A DNA stretch of 64,000 bases from Bryobacterales bacterium (GCA_016721425.1 JADKID010000011.1:1-64000); one strand, 5' to 3'; shown: positions 1-7,420, counted from the first letter of the stretch. The notes: generated by a model from the letters alone, not told the origin. Translations and numbers: made by a program.

Positions 1-95
1 GCTCCGCCATGGCCTCCCATCTCGGCAACATCGCCTACGTCCAAAAACGCCGCCTCAACTTCGATCCGCTGCGCGAGGAGATCCTCCCGCTCTAG
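1..95 (+). CDS. C-terminal end of a Gfo/Idh/MocA-family oxidoreductase (partial)
   Basis: Only the last 30 codons are in the window, ending at TAG 93-95; the gene continues off the left edge. The tail reads SAMASHLGNIAYVQ, then a basic and hydrophobic stretch, then REEILPL. This matches the usual C-terminus of NAD(P)-dependent Gfo/Idh/MocA dehydrogenases, where a serine- and histidine-containing helix is followed by a conserved Asn-Ile-Ala. Three further members of this family occur in the window (22248, 58489, 59885), and a decayed copy of this very tail lies at 1437-1583. Substrate cannot be inferred from the fragment. Confidence 0.7.
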   Translation, partial: SAMASHLGNIAYVQKRRLNFDPLREEILPL

Positions 96-366
96 GCAAG
101 TGACCCGGCCTCCTTGCTCGCGGGCGTTCAGGTAGGGCTGCTACCAGAATCTCCACGGCTGCCTACGATCAGCCTCAAATCCGCGCTTCTTTGCTACCCC
201 AGTACGGGCCATCTGGAGATCTTCGGGCTTGGGCGTGATCTGCCAATTGGCGTTCGAGCCGCCTTAGGGGCAACATTCGAGTCAATAGAACCCAGTACTG
301 GACGAAGTGAAATCAATGAGGCGAGGGTCTCCGTAATGTTTGTCTTTCACAATCCCTGACAGGGAC
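96..366. other. intergenic stretch, no convincing gene
   Basis: About 270 bases with no supported gene. The first 35 bases still resemble the sequence downstream of the repeat copy at 1584-1619 (shared cggcctcct and ggcgtt blocks). The only ORF here, 114-359, has no recognisable domain and no ribosome-binding site, so it is not called. Confidence 0.6.
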
Positions 367-385
367 TAGTTTGTGATGCAAACTA
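367..385. promoter_or_regulatory. inverted-repeat operator candidate
   Basis: A perfect 7-bp inverted repeat, TAGTTTG (367-373), N5, CAAACTA (379-385), ends 6 bases before the ATG of the membrane-protein gene. Its position suits a dimeric winged-helix repressor, and one is encoded by the second gene of the same operon (1090-1422). Autoregulation is inferred. Confidence 0.55.
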
Positions 386-391
386 CATTCC

Positions 392-1093
392 ATGACAGAC
401 TATGGGCCTCCCGATACGCCGAGCCGCCGAGCCGCTGCGTACTGGTTCATTGACGGCTTGCCGGAAATCGTAGCCGGCCTGGGCTTCGTTGCACTCGGCG
501 GTGGTTTGCTGTGGTTCCATCAGATCCAACCGCACTCATGGTCTGTCCGCGCGGCGTTCTTGGCCCTCGGGCTCATTTCACTCTCGGTCATCTTCGTGTA
601 CGATCGTTCGATCACGCTGCTTCTGAAGTCCCATGTGACGTTCCCCAGAACTGGCTACGTCCGGCCCCCGTCTGATTGGGAACAGATATCTCAAAGGGAA
701 ACTATCATGAGCCTCGGGCTGGAAGGAAGCCGGCGTGTACCGGATCAGAACGTGACGAATTTCCGTGGTTCTACTGTTGGCGTGGTGATCTGCGGGCAGG
801 TCCTTGCTGGACTGATCGCAAAGCCAATCGGGCTACCAATAGCAATGTCCGCCGTCGCGGTTCTCTTGTACGCGCTACACCGCAAGGGCGAACGCCCGTA
901 TCACTGGGCGTCGGTTCTTCCACTCCCCGCCGCGGGACTTGGAGCGATGTTTCTAAATTTGGGGCAAGACGATAACGCCTGGGCCGCGGTTCTAATCGGA
1001 GGCGTCTGGCTGTCGGCGCAAGGCGCTTGGAGGCTGCTGGGCTACTTGCGGCGTCACCCCAACTGCGAACCCGTGGAGAGCTCGCGCCTGTGA
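392..1093 (+). CDS. multi-pass membrane protein, unknown function
   Basis: A 233-residue protein. A short polar N-terminus is followed by about five hydrophobic segments, near residues 28-45, 53-70, 133-163, 172-190 and 198-218, with basic loops between them, so it should sit in the inner membrane. I recognise no catalytic motif. It overlaps the downstream winged-helix gene by the GTGA junction at 1090-1093, so the two are translationally coupled. Pairs of a small integral membrane protein and a PF13601-type regulator are common in Acidobacteria, but the function of the membrane partner is not known to me. Codon use is less biased to C-ending codons than in the genes from 3.5 to 9 kb, which may indicate a separate history. 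Confidence 0.75.
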   Translation: MTDYGPPDTPSRRAAAYWFIDGLPEIVAGLGFVALGGGLLWFHQIQPHSWSVRAAFLALGLISLSVIFVYDRSITLLLKSHVTFPRTGYVRPPSDWEQISQRETIMSLGLEGSRRVPDQNVTNFRGSTVGVVICGQVLAGLIAKPIGLPIAMSAVAVLLYALHRKGERPYHWASVLPLPAAGLGAMFLNLGQDDNAWAAVLIGGVWLSAQGAWRLLGYLRRHPNCEPVESSRL

Positions 1094-1422
1094 ACGAGCA
1101 CATTCGCGAGGTCTCGCAACTCGACCGACTGGTTCATGAGCCAGCGCGCTTACAAATCCTGATGTTCCTGCAGGAGGTAGAAGAGGCGGATTTCCTCTAT
1201 TTGCAGCGTGAAGGAGGATTCACACAGGGCAACCTCTCGGGCCATCTCTCCAAGCTTGAGGATGCCGGATACATCCGTATCCAAAAGATGTTCAAAGGGA
1301 AGATGCCGCTGACAGTTTGCCGCCTCACGGTAGTTGGTGAAAAGGCGCTGAGCGGGTACTGCGAGCAAATAAGCAACATCATGCAGGAGCGGCGGAAATC
1401 CGAGCAATCGAAGGGCGCGTAG
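1090..1422 (+). CDS. winged-helix transcriptional regulator (PF13601-like)
   Basis: A 110-residue protein starting at GTG 1090, which overlaps the stop of the upstream gene. An in-frame ATG at 1027 lies inside that gene and is unlikely to be used. The fold is readable: a first helix around LVHEPARLQILMFLQ, a second helix, the recognition helix around TQGNLSGHLSKLEDAGYI, and a wing containing the basic KMFKGKMP segment before a final dimerisation helix. This is the MarR/ArsR-like winged helix called HTH_34, typically a small autoregulatory DNA-binding protein without a sensor domain. It most likely binds the inverted repeat at 367-385 and controls its own operon. Confidence 0.82.
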   Translation: MNEHIREVSQLDRLVHEPARLQILMFLQEVEEADFLYLQREGGFTQGNLSGHLSKLEDAGYIRIQKMFKGKMPLTVCRLTVVGEKALSGYCEQISNIMQERRKSEQSKGA

Positions 1423-1436
1423 GTTTGCTGAGTTGA

Positions 1437-1583
1437 CTGCCAGGCTGCTCCCGCAAACTCCCCAACGACGACGTCTACATCGGCCACCGCTCCGCCATGA
1501 CCTCCCACCTCCGCAACATCGCCTACGTCCAGAAGCGCCGCCTCAATTTCGATCCCCTGCTCGAGGAGATCCTCCCGCTATAA
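1437..1583 (+). pseudogene. decayed duplicate of an oxidoreductase C-terminal tail
   Basis: The open frame ending at TAA 1581-1583 encodes RKLPNDDVYIGHRSAM and continues with HLRNIAYVQKRRLNFDPL. This is the conserved C-terminal region of Gfo/Idh/MocA dehydrogenases. It is a second copy of the tail at 1-95: aligning 1489-1583 with 1-95 I count about ten differences. It has no start codon or N-terminal domain, and the frame is closed by TGA at 1434. It is therefore a remnant left by duplication or recombination rather than a gene. Confidence 0.78.
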
Positions 1584-1672
1584 ACCAGCGGCTCGGCCTC
1601 CTCGCTCAGTGGCGTTAAACGAGCCCGCGCGCTCGGCCCCTTCGGCGTTCCGAACACCGAACTACACCGCAC

Positions 1673-2170
1673 TCACCGTTTCTTCCCCCCGGCGAAGGGC
1701 ACGGCGGCCGCCTGCTTCATCCATGCCGCCAATTGGCTCTCGTCGAGATCGTCAACCGAGGCCAACTCGACTCCCCGCGTGGCCTTGCCCATTCCGATTG
1801 GCGTCACAGGCGGTTCTGGCTGAAGCTCAGTGCCCCGGATGAACATCAGCTTCAAATGGCCGATAAATGCGCCGGATGAGAAACACCATCCCCCCTCGAC
1901 CCCGTAGTACGCCATGCCCCACTTCACCGCTCGCTGGATACCCGGCAAACTCTCGGCCGCCAGGGCATCGATCCGTTCGGCGATGCCGCGCTGAGGCTGC
2001 GGCAGGCTCGCGATGTATGCGAACACGGGTTTGTCGCCGGTTGCGGCCTTCGCGGAGCTTGCCTTGCCAGTCATGGCGGCAAGCAGCTTCACCGGGGGCT
2101 CGCCAGGGGCACCCTTCTTACCCCCGCCGCCGGCTGCACGCTTCTTGGGTGGATGAATGGGCTGCGTCAA
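1673..2170 (-). CDS. DUF1801 domain protein (YdhG/frataxin-like fold)
   Basis: A 165-residue protein. The first 50 residues are low-complexity and basic (PPKKRAAGGGGKKG). The DUF1801 domain follows, from FAYIASLPQPQRGIAERIDAL through AVKWGMAYYG, FIGHLKLMFIRG and the C-terminal MKQAAAVPF. The family has a frataxin-like alpha/beta fold; some members are described as intracellular iron chaperones, but most are uncharacterised. Its start overlaps the stop of the AHSA1 gene by 4 bases, making it the third gene of an ArsR-AHSA1-DUF1801 operon read leftwards. This grouping recurs in soil bacteria and suggests a response to a small ligand or stress, but no substrate can be named. Confidence 0.85.
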   Translation of the reverse strand: MTQPIHPPKKRAAGGGGKKGAPGEPPVKLLAAMTGKASSAKAATGDKPVFAYIASLPQPQRGIAERIDALAAESLPGIQRAVKWGMAYYGVEGGWCFSSGAFIGHLKLMFIRGTELQPEPPVTPIGMGKATRGVELASVDDLDESQLAAWMKQAAAVPFAGGKKR

Positions 2171-2676
2171 TCTGTCTCCGTGATTGATCCCAGGCTGGCG
2201 AGAAGCTCGTCGAGCTGGTCGAACGCCTCAGGCATCGCCCCCGCCGATCCGGTATCCACTGCTTCCGCCGAGGGATACAGATCGTGCACCACCACCAGCG
2301 TCTTGCCGCCGGTCTCCTCAAACGTCACCGTCGTCACGGTCTCGCCGCTGTCGCCCTCCTCGTTGGTCCAAACCAGGCGCGAGTGCGGCGTCACCTCAAC
2401 ATAGGTCCCGAAGAACTCCATCGTCGAATCGCCGTGGCGAAACACCAGACGGTACTGTCCCCCCACCCGAACATCCATCTCGCAGGAAAGCAGGTTCAGC
2501 CCGTACGACTTAGGGACCCACCACCTCCGGAATAGCTCCGCCTTGGCCCACGCCTCATACACGAGCCGCGCAGGACCGTTCACAGTCCGCCTGACCACGA
2601 CCTCGCGCTCAGACTTCCGCTCCACCTGCGTGCGGTTCTCCGCCGGGGTGGCCTCAATCTCTCTACTTGCGTCCAT
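2167..2676 (-). CDS. SRPBCC/AHSA1-domain protein
   Basis: A 169-residue protein with a START/Bet v 1-like AHSA1 domain covering residues 20-165. Visible landmarks are REVVVRRTVNGPARLVYEAW, the WW pair in FRRWWVPKSYG, the GGQYRLVFRHG strand, and the C-terminal long helix LDELLASLGS. These proteins form a hydrophobic cup that can bind a lipophilic ligand; the name comes from an Hsp90 co-chaperone, but bacterial members act mostly as ligand-binding or unknown proteins. The gene overlaps the end of the ArsR regulator gene by 14 bases. ArsR-AHSA1 pairing is a well-known arrangement, so it is probably induced when the upstream repressor is released. Confidence 0.88.
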   Translation of the reverse strand: MDASREIEATPAENRTQVERKSEREVVVRRTVNGPARLVYEAWAKAELFRRWWVPKSYGLNLLSCEMDVRVGGQYRLVFRHGDSTMEFFGTYVEVTPHSRLVWTNEEGDSGETVTTVTFEETGGKTLVVVHDLYPSAEAVDTGSAGAMPEAFDQLDELLASLGSITETD

Positions 2677-3019
2677 TCGCCCTCTCCTTCTGTTTCAGTT
2701 CCTCGACAACCTGGTCCAACTCATCAAAGCGCTCGGTCCACAGCCGCCTGTACCGCTCGATCCATTCCGCCTCTTCTTCCAATCCGCGCACGCCCAGCCT
2801 GCACGTCCGCACACGCCCCACCTTTTCCGTCGTGACAAACCCCGCCTGCACCAAAACGCCCACATGCTTCTTCATGCCCGTCAGAGTCATGTGAAACCGC
2901 TCCGCCAGCGTCGTGATCGATGCGTCCTCCCGCCCCAGGTGCTCCAGCACCCCGCGGCGCGTGGCATCCGAGAGCGCGCCGAACGAGGCATCGAACTGCG
3001 TTTGATGACACTGAACCAT
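2663..3019 (-). CDS. ArsR-family transcriptional repressor
   Basis: A 118-residue winged-helix protein. I chose the ATG at 3019 (MVQCHQTQFDASFGALSDAT). The reading frame is open further upstream, but that extension would read through the promoter and operator. The signature FGALSDATRRGVLEHLG is typical of the ArsR subgroup paired with AHSA1 proteins. The recognition helix is around ITTLAERFHMTLTGMKKHVGVL and the wing around TTEKVGRVRTCRLG. No metal-binding CXC motif is present in helix alpha3, so the ligand is probably not arsenic. The start codon sits inside the perfect palindrome 3009-3030, so bound repressor would block both transcription and the start site. It heads the operon with the AHSA1 and DUF1801 genes. 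Confidence 0.9.
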   Translation of the reverse strand: MVQCHQTQFDASFGALSDATRRGVLEHLGREDASITTLAERFHMTLTGMKKHVGVLVQAGFVTTEKVGRVRTCRLGVRGLEEEAEWIERYRRLWTERFDELDQVVEELKQKERANGRK

Positions 3020-3030
3020 ATGGTTCAGTG
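3009..3030. promoter_or_regulatory. perfect 22-bp palindromic operator over the arsR start codon
   Basis: CACTGAACCAT followed by ATGGTTCAGTG is a perfect inverted repeat with no spacer. The minus-strand ATG of arsR (3019-3017) lies in its centre. A -10-like TATACA reads on the minus strand at 3034-3029, nine bases before the ATG, so transcription should start within the operator. Confidence 0.8.
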
Positions 3031-3071
3031 TATAACGCCGAACAGTCAACTGCAACAGGAAACTGGACGCC

Positions 3072-3515
3072 TCACCCCACCAACACACCAATCTCCCGCC
3101 ACAGCACGTCATCCCCCACAAACCCCAACTTCTGCATCCGCCGCCGCCCCACCCGGTCCACTAGAATCACCGACGGCGTCCCCTGCAACCCCAGCTTCTC
3201 CATCGTCCGCGGCGTCCACAGCAACCCCGGCGCGTCCACCGCCACCGGAAACCCAAACCCCTTCTCCAACAGAAACTGCCGCAGCGCCTCATCCCCCATC
3301 CGGCCGTGCGATTCAAACACCGTGTGCAACCCCAGCACCACCACATCCTCGCGCGAAAACGCCTCCCAAACCCGCTGCGCCTGTGGCAGCGCCTCCGTCA
3401 CACACCCCTCGCACAGCATCTGAAACGCGTAAAGCACCACCACCTTCCCCAGCAACCCCGCCATCGTCAACGGCGCCGGCGTGGAACACCACGCCGATAC
3501 TTCCAACTCGGGCAT
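3072..3515 (-). CDS. redoxin / thioredoxin-fold protein with a CxxC motif
   Basis: A 147-residue protein starting at ATG 3515 (MPELEVSAWCSTPAP); an ATG nine codons earlier (3542) would run into the divergent gene. A thioredoxin-like fold is indicated by the strand GKVVVLYAFQMLC leading into the active-site motif CEGC, the strand VVVLGLHTVF, and the cis-proline-type segment GLQGTPSVILVD. It resembles the AhpC/TSA-TlpA superfamily. It has no signal peptide, so it should act in the cytoplasm as a thiol-disulfide reductant or peroxidase-like enzyme. It is divergent from the sorbosone-dehydrogenase/cytochrome operon, with only 17 bases between the chosen starts, so the promoters must overlap. Confidence 0.78.
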   Translation of the reverse strand: MPELEVSAWCSTPAPLTMAGLLGKVVVLYAFQMLCEGCVTEALPQAQRVWEAFSREDVVVLGLHTVFESHGRMGDEALRQFLLEKGFGFPVAVDAPGLLWTPRTMEKLGLQGTPSVILVDRVGRRRMQKLGFVGDDVLWREIGVLVG

Positions 3516-3532
3516 CTCCGTAGCTCGGTAGA

Positions 3533-4735
3533 ATGACATCAATGAGACTCCACTCCATTCTTGCCATACTCGCGGCGCTGGGCACGCCCGCCATGGCTAT
3601 CGCCGCCGATCCGCCCAAGCTCCCCGCGCCCTATCACACACCCTCCGCCTCCAACGGACCCAAAGTCATCCAGCGCCCCGACGGAGCCGCCCTCCGCGTC
3701 CCCGCCGGCTTCGACATCACCGAATACGCCACCGGCTTCGAAGTCCCGCGCTACATGATCTACGGCCCCTCGGGCGAAATCCTGCTCAGCGATGCCACAA
3801 AGTCCGGCAGTGTCTACGCCATCACCGACGCCAACAAGAACGGCAAAATCGAGGACAGCGAGAAGACCAAGCTAATCGGTGAACTCTACCGTCCCTTCGG
3901 CCTCGCCATTTGGAAAGACTACCTCTACATCGCCGAAACCACCTCGGTCAAGCGCTACAAGTACGATTCCAAAAACCGCAAGCTCGGACCCGGCGAAGAG
4001 GTCGTCTCTCTCAAGGACGCCGATAACGGCCACTGGACCCGCTCCATCCTCTTCGATCCCAAGGGCGAGAAGTTCTATCTCGGCGTCGGCTCCCGCTCGA
4101 ACGTCTCCCCCGGCGAGCCCGAAATCCGCGCCACCATCTCCCGCTACAACCCCGATGGCACAGGCCGCGAGATCATCGCCGCCGGCACCCGCAACCCCAT
4201 CGGCCTCGCCCTCTATCCCGGCACCGATACTCTCTGGGCCGCGGTCCAGGAGCGCGACGGCCTCGGCGACGATCTCGTCCCCGACTACTTCACCTCAATC
4301 CGCACCGGCGGCTTCTACGGCTGGCCCTACTCCTACATCGGCCCCAATGAAGACCCGCGCAACAAGGGCCTCAAGCCCGATCTCGTCGCCAAGACCATCG
4401 TGCCGGACGTCGTCCTGCCCGCCCACGTCGCGGTGCTCGACGCCCGCTTTTATACCGGCAAACAATTCCCGCAGAAATACCAGGGCGGCGCCTTCATCGC
4501 GTTCCACGGCTCTTGGAATCGCGCTCAGCGCATCGGCTACTCGGTCGTCCACATCCCGTTCAAAAACGGTAAGCCCGCCGGGCCGCCTGAGGACTTCCTC
4601 ACCGGCTTCATGACGGACCCCAACTCCAAAGAAGTCTGGGGCCGTCCCGTGGGCCTGTTGCAGATGACCGATGGCAGCCTCCTGGTGTCCGATGATGGAG
4701 GCAATAAACTGTGGCACATCACCTACAAAAAGTAA
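3533..4735 (+). CDS. sorbosone dehydrogenase-like PQQ/beta-propeller oxidoreductase, exported
   Basis: A 400-residue protein with an N-terminal signal peptide (SILAILAALGTPAMAIAA), so it is exported. The mature part is a six-bladed propeller of the glucose/L-sorbosone dehydrogenase family: LRVPAGFDITEYATGFEVPR at the start, RNPIGLALYPGTDTLWA in the centre, and FHGSWNR followed by GRPVGLLQMTDGSLLVSDD near the end. Family members oxidise sugars or other alcohols in the periplasm, usually with PQQ, and pass electrons to a cytochrome. The next gene encodes a seven-haem cytochrome and overlaps this one by 25 bases, which supports that role. The start could be ATG 3533 or ATG 3542. The substrate is unknown. 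Confidence 0.87.
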   Translation: MTSMRLHSILAILAALGTPAMAIAADPPKLPAPYHTPSASNGPKVIQRPDGAALRVPAGFDITEYATGFEVPRYMIYGPSGEILLSDATKSGSVYAITDANKNGKIEDSEKTKLIGELYRPFGLAIWKDYLYIAETTSVKRYKYDSKNRKLGPGEEVVSLKDADNGHWTRSILFDPKGEKFYLGVGSRSNVSPGEPEIRATISRYNPDGTGREIIAAGTRNPIGLALYPGTDTLWAAVQERDGLGDDLVPDYFTSIRTGGFYGWPYSYIGPNEDPRNKGLKPDLVAKTIVPDVVLPAHVAVLDARFYTGKQFPQKYQGGAFIAFHGSWNRAQRIGYSVVHIPFKNGKPAGPPEDFLTGFMTDPNSKEVWGRPVGLLQMTDGSLLVSDDGGNKLWHITYKK

Positions 4736-5367
4736 TTACCCTTTCCTTCGCTCTGGGTCTGGCCGTGGCATCCGCCGCGGCCGCCCCCAAGCGCCCCTTT
4801 TCGCACAAATACCACCTCACCCAGGTGGCGCAGTGTGAGTCCTGTCACACCCTCGCCACGGACTCCACCAAGGCGGAGGATTCGCTCATGCCCCACGAGA
4901 GCGCCTGCGCCACATGCCACGACGAGGTCCGTATCTCCCCCGCCCGCCCCACCGGCGTCCAGAAATTCAACCACGCCAAACACGTCCCCATGGGCAGCGC
5001 CGCCCCCCTCATCGCCGCCGCCATCAAAAGCAAATCCTATCTCGGCGCCCGCCCCGCCTCCCCCGCCGAGCTCGCCGCCGCCAAGGACGCCTGCACCGGC
5101 TGCCACCACGGCATCGCCGAAAGCGAAAACGTCCCCGTCGAAAAGGCCACCAAAGCCCACTTTCCCGCCATGGCCGATTGCCTGGTCTGCCACAACAAAA
5201 TCAATCCGCCAGACTCCTGCGCTAAGTGCCACGTCGCCCCCGCCGCCGGATTCAAGCCCACCACCCACGACGCCGTCTTCAGCGACAATCACGCCACCAA
5301 AAACGTAGACAAAACGGAGTGTGCCACCTGCCACGGCCGCAAGTTCACCTGCAAGGGCTGCCACTAG
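4711..5367 (+). CDS. periplasmic seven-haem c-type cytochrome
   Basis: A 218-residue protein with a signal peptide (VITLSFALGLAVASAAAA). It carries seven CxxCH haem-binding motifs in order: CESCH, CATCH, CTGCH, CLVCH, CAKCH, CATCH and CKGCH, the last ending the protein. Several further histidines, as in FSHKYH, FNHAKH and KAHFPAM, are spaced like distal ligands of cytochrome c3/c7-type domains. It should be a periplasmic electron carrier. Its start lies inside the upstream dehydrogenase gene and its end overlaps the downstream FG-GAP gene, so the three are probably co-translated. It is the natural electron acceptor for the dehydrogenase next to it. Confidence 0.92.
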   Translation: MAHHLQKVITLSFALGLAVASAAAAPKRPFSHKYHLTQVAQCESCHTLATDSTKAEDSLMPHESACATCHDEVRISPARPTGVQKFNHAKHVPMGSAAPLIAAAIKSKSYLGARPASPAELAAAKDACTGCHHGIAESENVPVEKATKAHFPAMADCLVCHNKINPPDSCAKCHVAPAAGFKPTTHDAVFSDNHATKNVDKTECATCHGRKFTCKGCH

Positions 5368-6281
5368 CCCTCTTCTTGCTGCTGCCGCTCCACGCCGAAA
5401 TCCGCGGCGCGGCCCTCCTCGCCCATCCGCAACCCGCCATCCTCACCTGGGGCGATCAACTCCAGTCCTGGCCCCTCACCGGAGCCGCCCCCACCACACT
5501 CCTCGCCCACCGCAACTTCGGCCCCGCCGGCTGCATCGCCGATGTCAACTCCGACGGCCTCGACGATCTCCTCGTCCAGGAACACCCCGGCCCTAACCGC
5601 TTCCTCTGGCTGCAAGCCCCCGATTGGACGCCCCACGTCATCGAATCCGAAACCGATTTCACCAACTGCCTGCCCTTCACCCTCGCCGGCAAGCGCGGCG
5701 TCCTCATCACGCACCTCCACTCGCAGGTCCGCTTCTACCTCTTCCCCAACTTCGAATACAAAGAGCTCTACTCCATCTACACCGCCTCCCAGCAGGGCGG
5801 CCTGCTCCCGCACGATGTCGATTCCGACGGCCTCACCGATCTCTTCGTCGGCAACTACTGGATGAAAAACCCCGGAGCCCTCGACGTCGCCTGGCGCATC
5901 TTCGCCATCAATCTCTTTCACGACACGCCCACCGCCGCCCGCGCCGCACTCGCCCTGTGGAAAGACCGCAGCCTCGTCTGGGCCGCCACCGCAGACACCG
6001 CCGCCCGCATCGCCGTCTTCGATCCGCCCCCCGACGTCAAACAGCTCTGGAACGAGCAGCGCCTCGCCCCGCTCCATCAGCCCCGCGCCATCCTCACCCA
6101 CCATCAGGGCATCTTCATCGCCCACGCCGCCGGAGTCGCCCTGGAAAGCCCCGCCGCCGCGGGCACGTGGCGGCGCACCACCATCAGCCGCGTCCCCGGC
6201 GTCTTCCAGCTCATCAACTGGCACGACAACGTGATCGCGGTCTCACCCGCCGGCCTCCACTGGATCTACCCTCTCAGGTAG
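5319..6281 (+). CDS. exported FG-GAP/VCBS repeat protein
   Basis: A protein of about 320 residues with no ATG at its beginning. Candidate starts are GTG 5319 or CTG 5358; the latter falls just before a strong signal peptide (LPLALFLLLPLHAEIRG). Both lie within the cytochrome gene, so translation is probably coupled. Two calcium-binding-type loops, VNSDGLDDLLV and VDSDGLTDLFVG, mark FG-GAP repeats, and the remainder is WD/propeller-like beta structure. Such proteins usually work as exported binding or scaffold proteins. It may complete a periplasmic complex with the dehydrogenase and cytochrome. Its last 16 bases overlap the convergent cupin gene. Confidence 0.72.
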   Translation: MCHLPRPQVHLQGLPLALFLLLPLHAEIRGAALLAHPQPAILTWGDQLQSWPLTGAAPTTLLAHRNFGPAGCIADVNSDGLDDLLVQEHPGPNRFLWLQAPDWTPHVIESETDFTNCLPFTLAGKRGVLITHLHSQVRFYLFPNFEYKELYSIYTASQQGGLLPHDVDSDGLTDLFVGNYWMKNPGALDVAWRIFAINLFHDTPTAARAALALWKDRSLVWAATADTAARIAVFDPPPDVKQLWNEQRLAPLHQPRAILTHHQGIFIAHAAGVALESPAAAGTWRRTTISRVPGVFQLINWHDNVIAVSPAGLHWIYPLR

Positions 6282-6631
6282 GCGTCGTCCCCGCTGATCC
6301 AATCCTCGCGCCGCGGAGTAAACAGATCGATCACCACGCTGTCCTCCAACACCTCCACCCCATGCGGCACATGCGGCGGAATGTCCAGCACCTGCCCCGC
6401 CCGCACAATCTGCTCCCCGCCATCGGCCAGCAGGAATTTTAAGGCGCCGGTCTGCACCATCGTGAATTGCGCGTTGTGGTGCGAATGTGACGGCACCATC
6501 GCGCCAGCCTTCATCTCCAGCCGCGCAATCGTCATCTGCGCCGTATGAATCGCCTGCCGGATCAGTCTCAAATTGAGACTCTCCCGCGGCACTTCCGTCC
6601 AATCCAAGCAATTTACAGGGGTTAGGCTCAT
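6266..6631 (-). CDS. cupin-domain protein
   Basis: A 121-residue single-domain cupin. Motif 1 is HSHHNAQFTMVQTGALKFLL, containing the metal-ligand histidines. Motif 2 is GQVLDIPPHVPHGVEVLEDS, with the second-motif histidine. Small cupins of this type bind a divalent metal and act as isomerases, dioxygenases or sugar-binding proteins; nothing here narrows the function. It is transcribed divergently from the dTDP-sugar operon (start 6692). A TACACT box reads on the minus strand about nine bases before its ATG. Confidence 0.85.
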   Translation of the reverse strand: MSLTPVNCLDWTEVPRESLNLRLIRQAIHTAQMTIARLEMKAGAMVPSHSHHNAQFTMVQTGALKFLLADGGEQIVRAGQVLDIPPHVPHGVEVLEDSVVIDLFTPRREDWISGDDAYLRG

Positions 6632-6691
6632 AGCACGGGTAGTGTATCATGGGGCTAACTGAGGCCATCGCGGCCGACGTTAGGAGTCATC

Positions 6692-7420
6692 ATGAAGGGC
6701 ATCATCCTGGCCGGTGGCAAGGGCAGCCGCCTCTTTCCGCTCACCAAAATCACCAACAAACACCTGCTGCCGATCTACGATCAGCCGATGATCTACTACC
6801 CCATCCAGGCTTTGGTCGAGTCCGGCGTGCGCGACATCCTCATCGTCACCGGCGGCAGCTACGCCGGCGATTTCCTCCAGCTCCTCGGCACCGGCCGCCA
6901 GCTCGGCATCGATAATCTCAGCTACACCTACCAGGAAGGCGAAGGCGGCATCGCCGACGCCCTGCGCCTCGCCGAGCACTTCTCCGATGGCCAGAAAGTC
7001 TGCGTCATCCTCGGCGACAACATCATCGAGGGCACCATCAAGGACGCCGTCACGGAATTCGAGAAACAGCCCGCCGGCGCCAAGATCCTCCTCAAGGAGG
7101 TCCACGACCCCGAGCGCTTCGGCGTCGCCGAGATCCTCAACAACCACGTCGTCAACATCGTCGAAAAGCCCACCGAGCCCAAATCCAACTACGCCGTCAC
7201 CGGCATCTACATGTACGACAACTCGGTCTTCGACAAGATCAAAACCCTGGAGCCCTCCTCCCGCGGCGAGCTCGAAATCACTGACGTCAACAACGCCTAC
7301 ATCCGCGAACGCAACCTCAGCTACTCGTTCCTCGAGGGCTGGTGGACCGACGCCGGCACCTTCGATTCCCTCCTCCGCGCCTCCACCCTCGTCTCCGACA
7401 GCAGAAAGAAACCCGCATGA
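6692..7420 (+). CDS. sugar-1-phosphate nucleotidyltransferase, short RmlA type
   Basis: A 242-residue enzyme of the RmlA/RfbA superfamily, expected to join a sugar-1-phosphate to dTTP or another NTP. The signature loop is GIILAGGKGSRLFPLTK with the following NKHLLPIYDQPMIYYPI. The metal-binding segment is CVILGDNIIEG, and the sugar-binding strands are GVAEILNN, IVEKPTEP and ITDVNNAYI, with WWTDAGTFDSLL near the end. Classical RmlA is about 290 residues; this is the shorter form that lacks the C-terminal allosteric and dimer helices. A TAGGAG ribosome-binding site precedes the ATG. It opens an operon with RmlC-like and RmlB-like genes; rmlD is not in the window. Confidence 0.9.
   Translation: MKGIILAGGKGSRLFPLTKITNKHLLPIYDQPMIYYPIQALVESGVRDILIVTGGSYAGDFLQLLGTGRQLGIDNLSYTYQEGEGGIADALRLAEHFSDGQKVCVILGDNIIEGTIKDAVTEFEKQPAGAKILLKEVHDPERFGVAEILNNHVVNIVEKPTEPKSNYAVTGIYMYDNSVFDKIKTLEPSSRGELEITDVNNAYIRERNLSYSFLEGWWTDAGTFDSLLRASTLVSDSRKKPA

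Noticed and set aside
114..359. 81-codon plus-strand ORF
   Set aside because: No ribosome-binding site, no domain, and it lies in the duplicated junction region.
3072..3515. Redoxin as a cytochrome-maturation thioredoxin (ResA/CcmG) for the adjacent cytochrome
   Set aside because: It has no signal peptide or membrane anchor, so a periplasmic role is unlikely.
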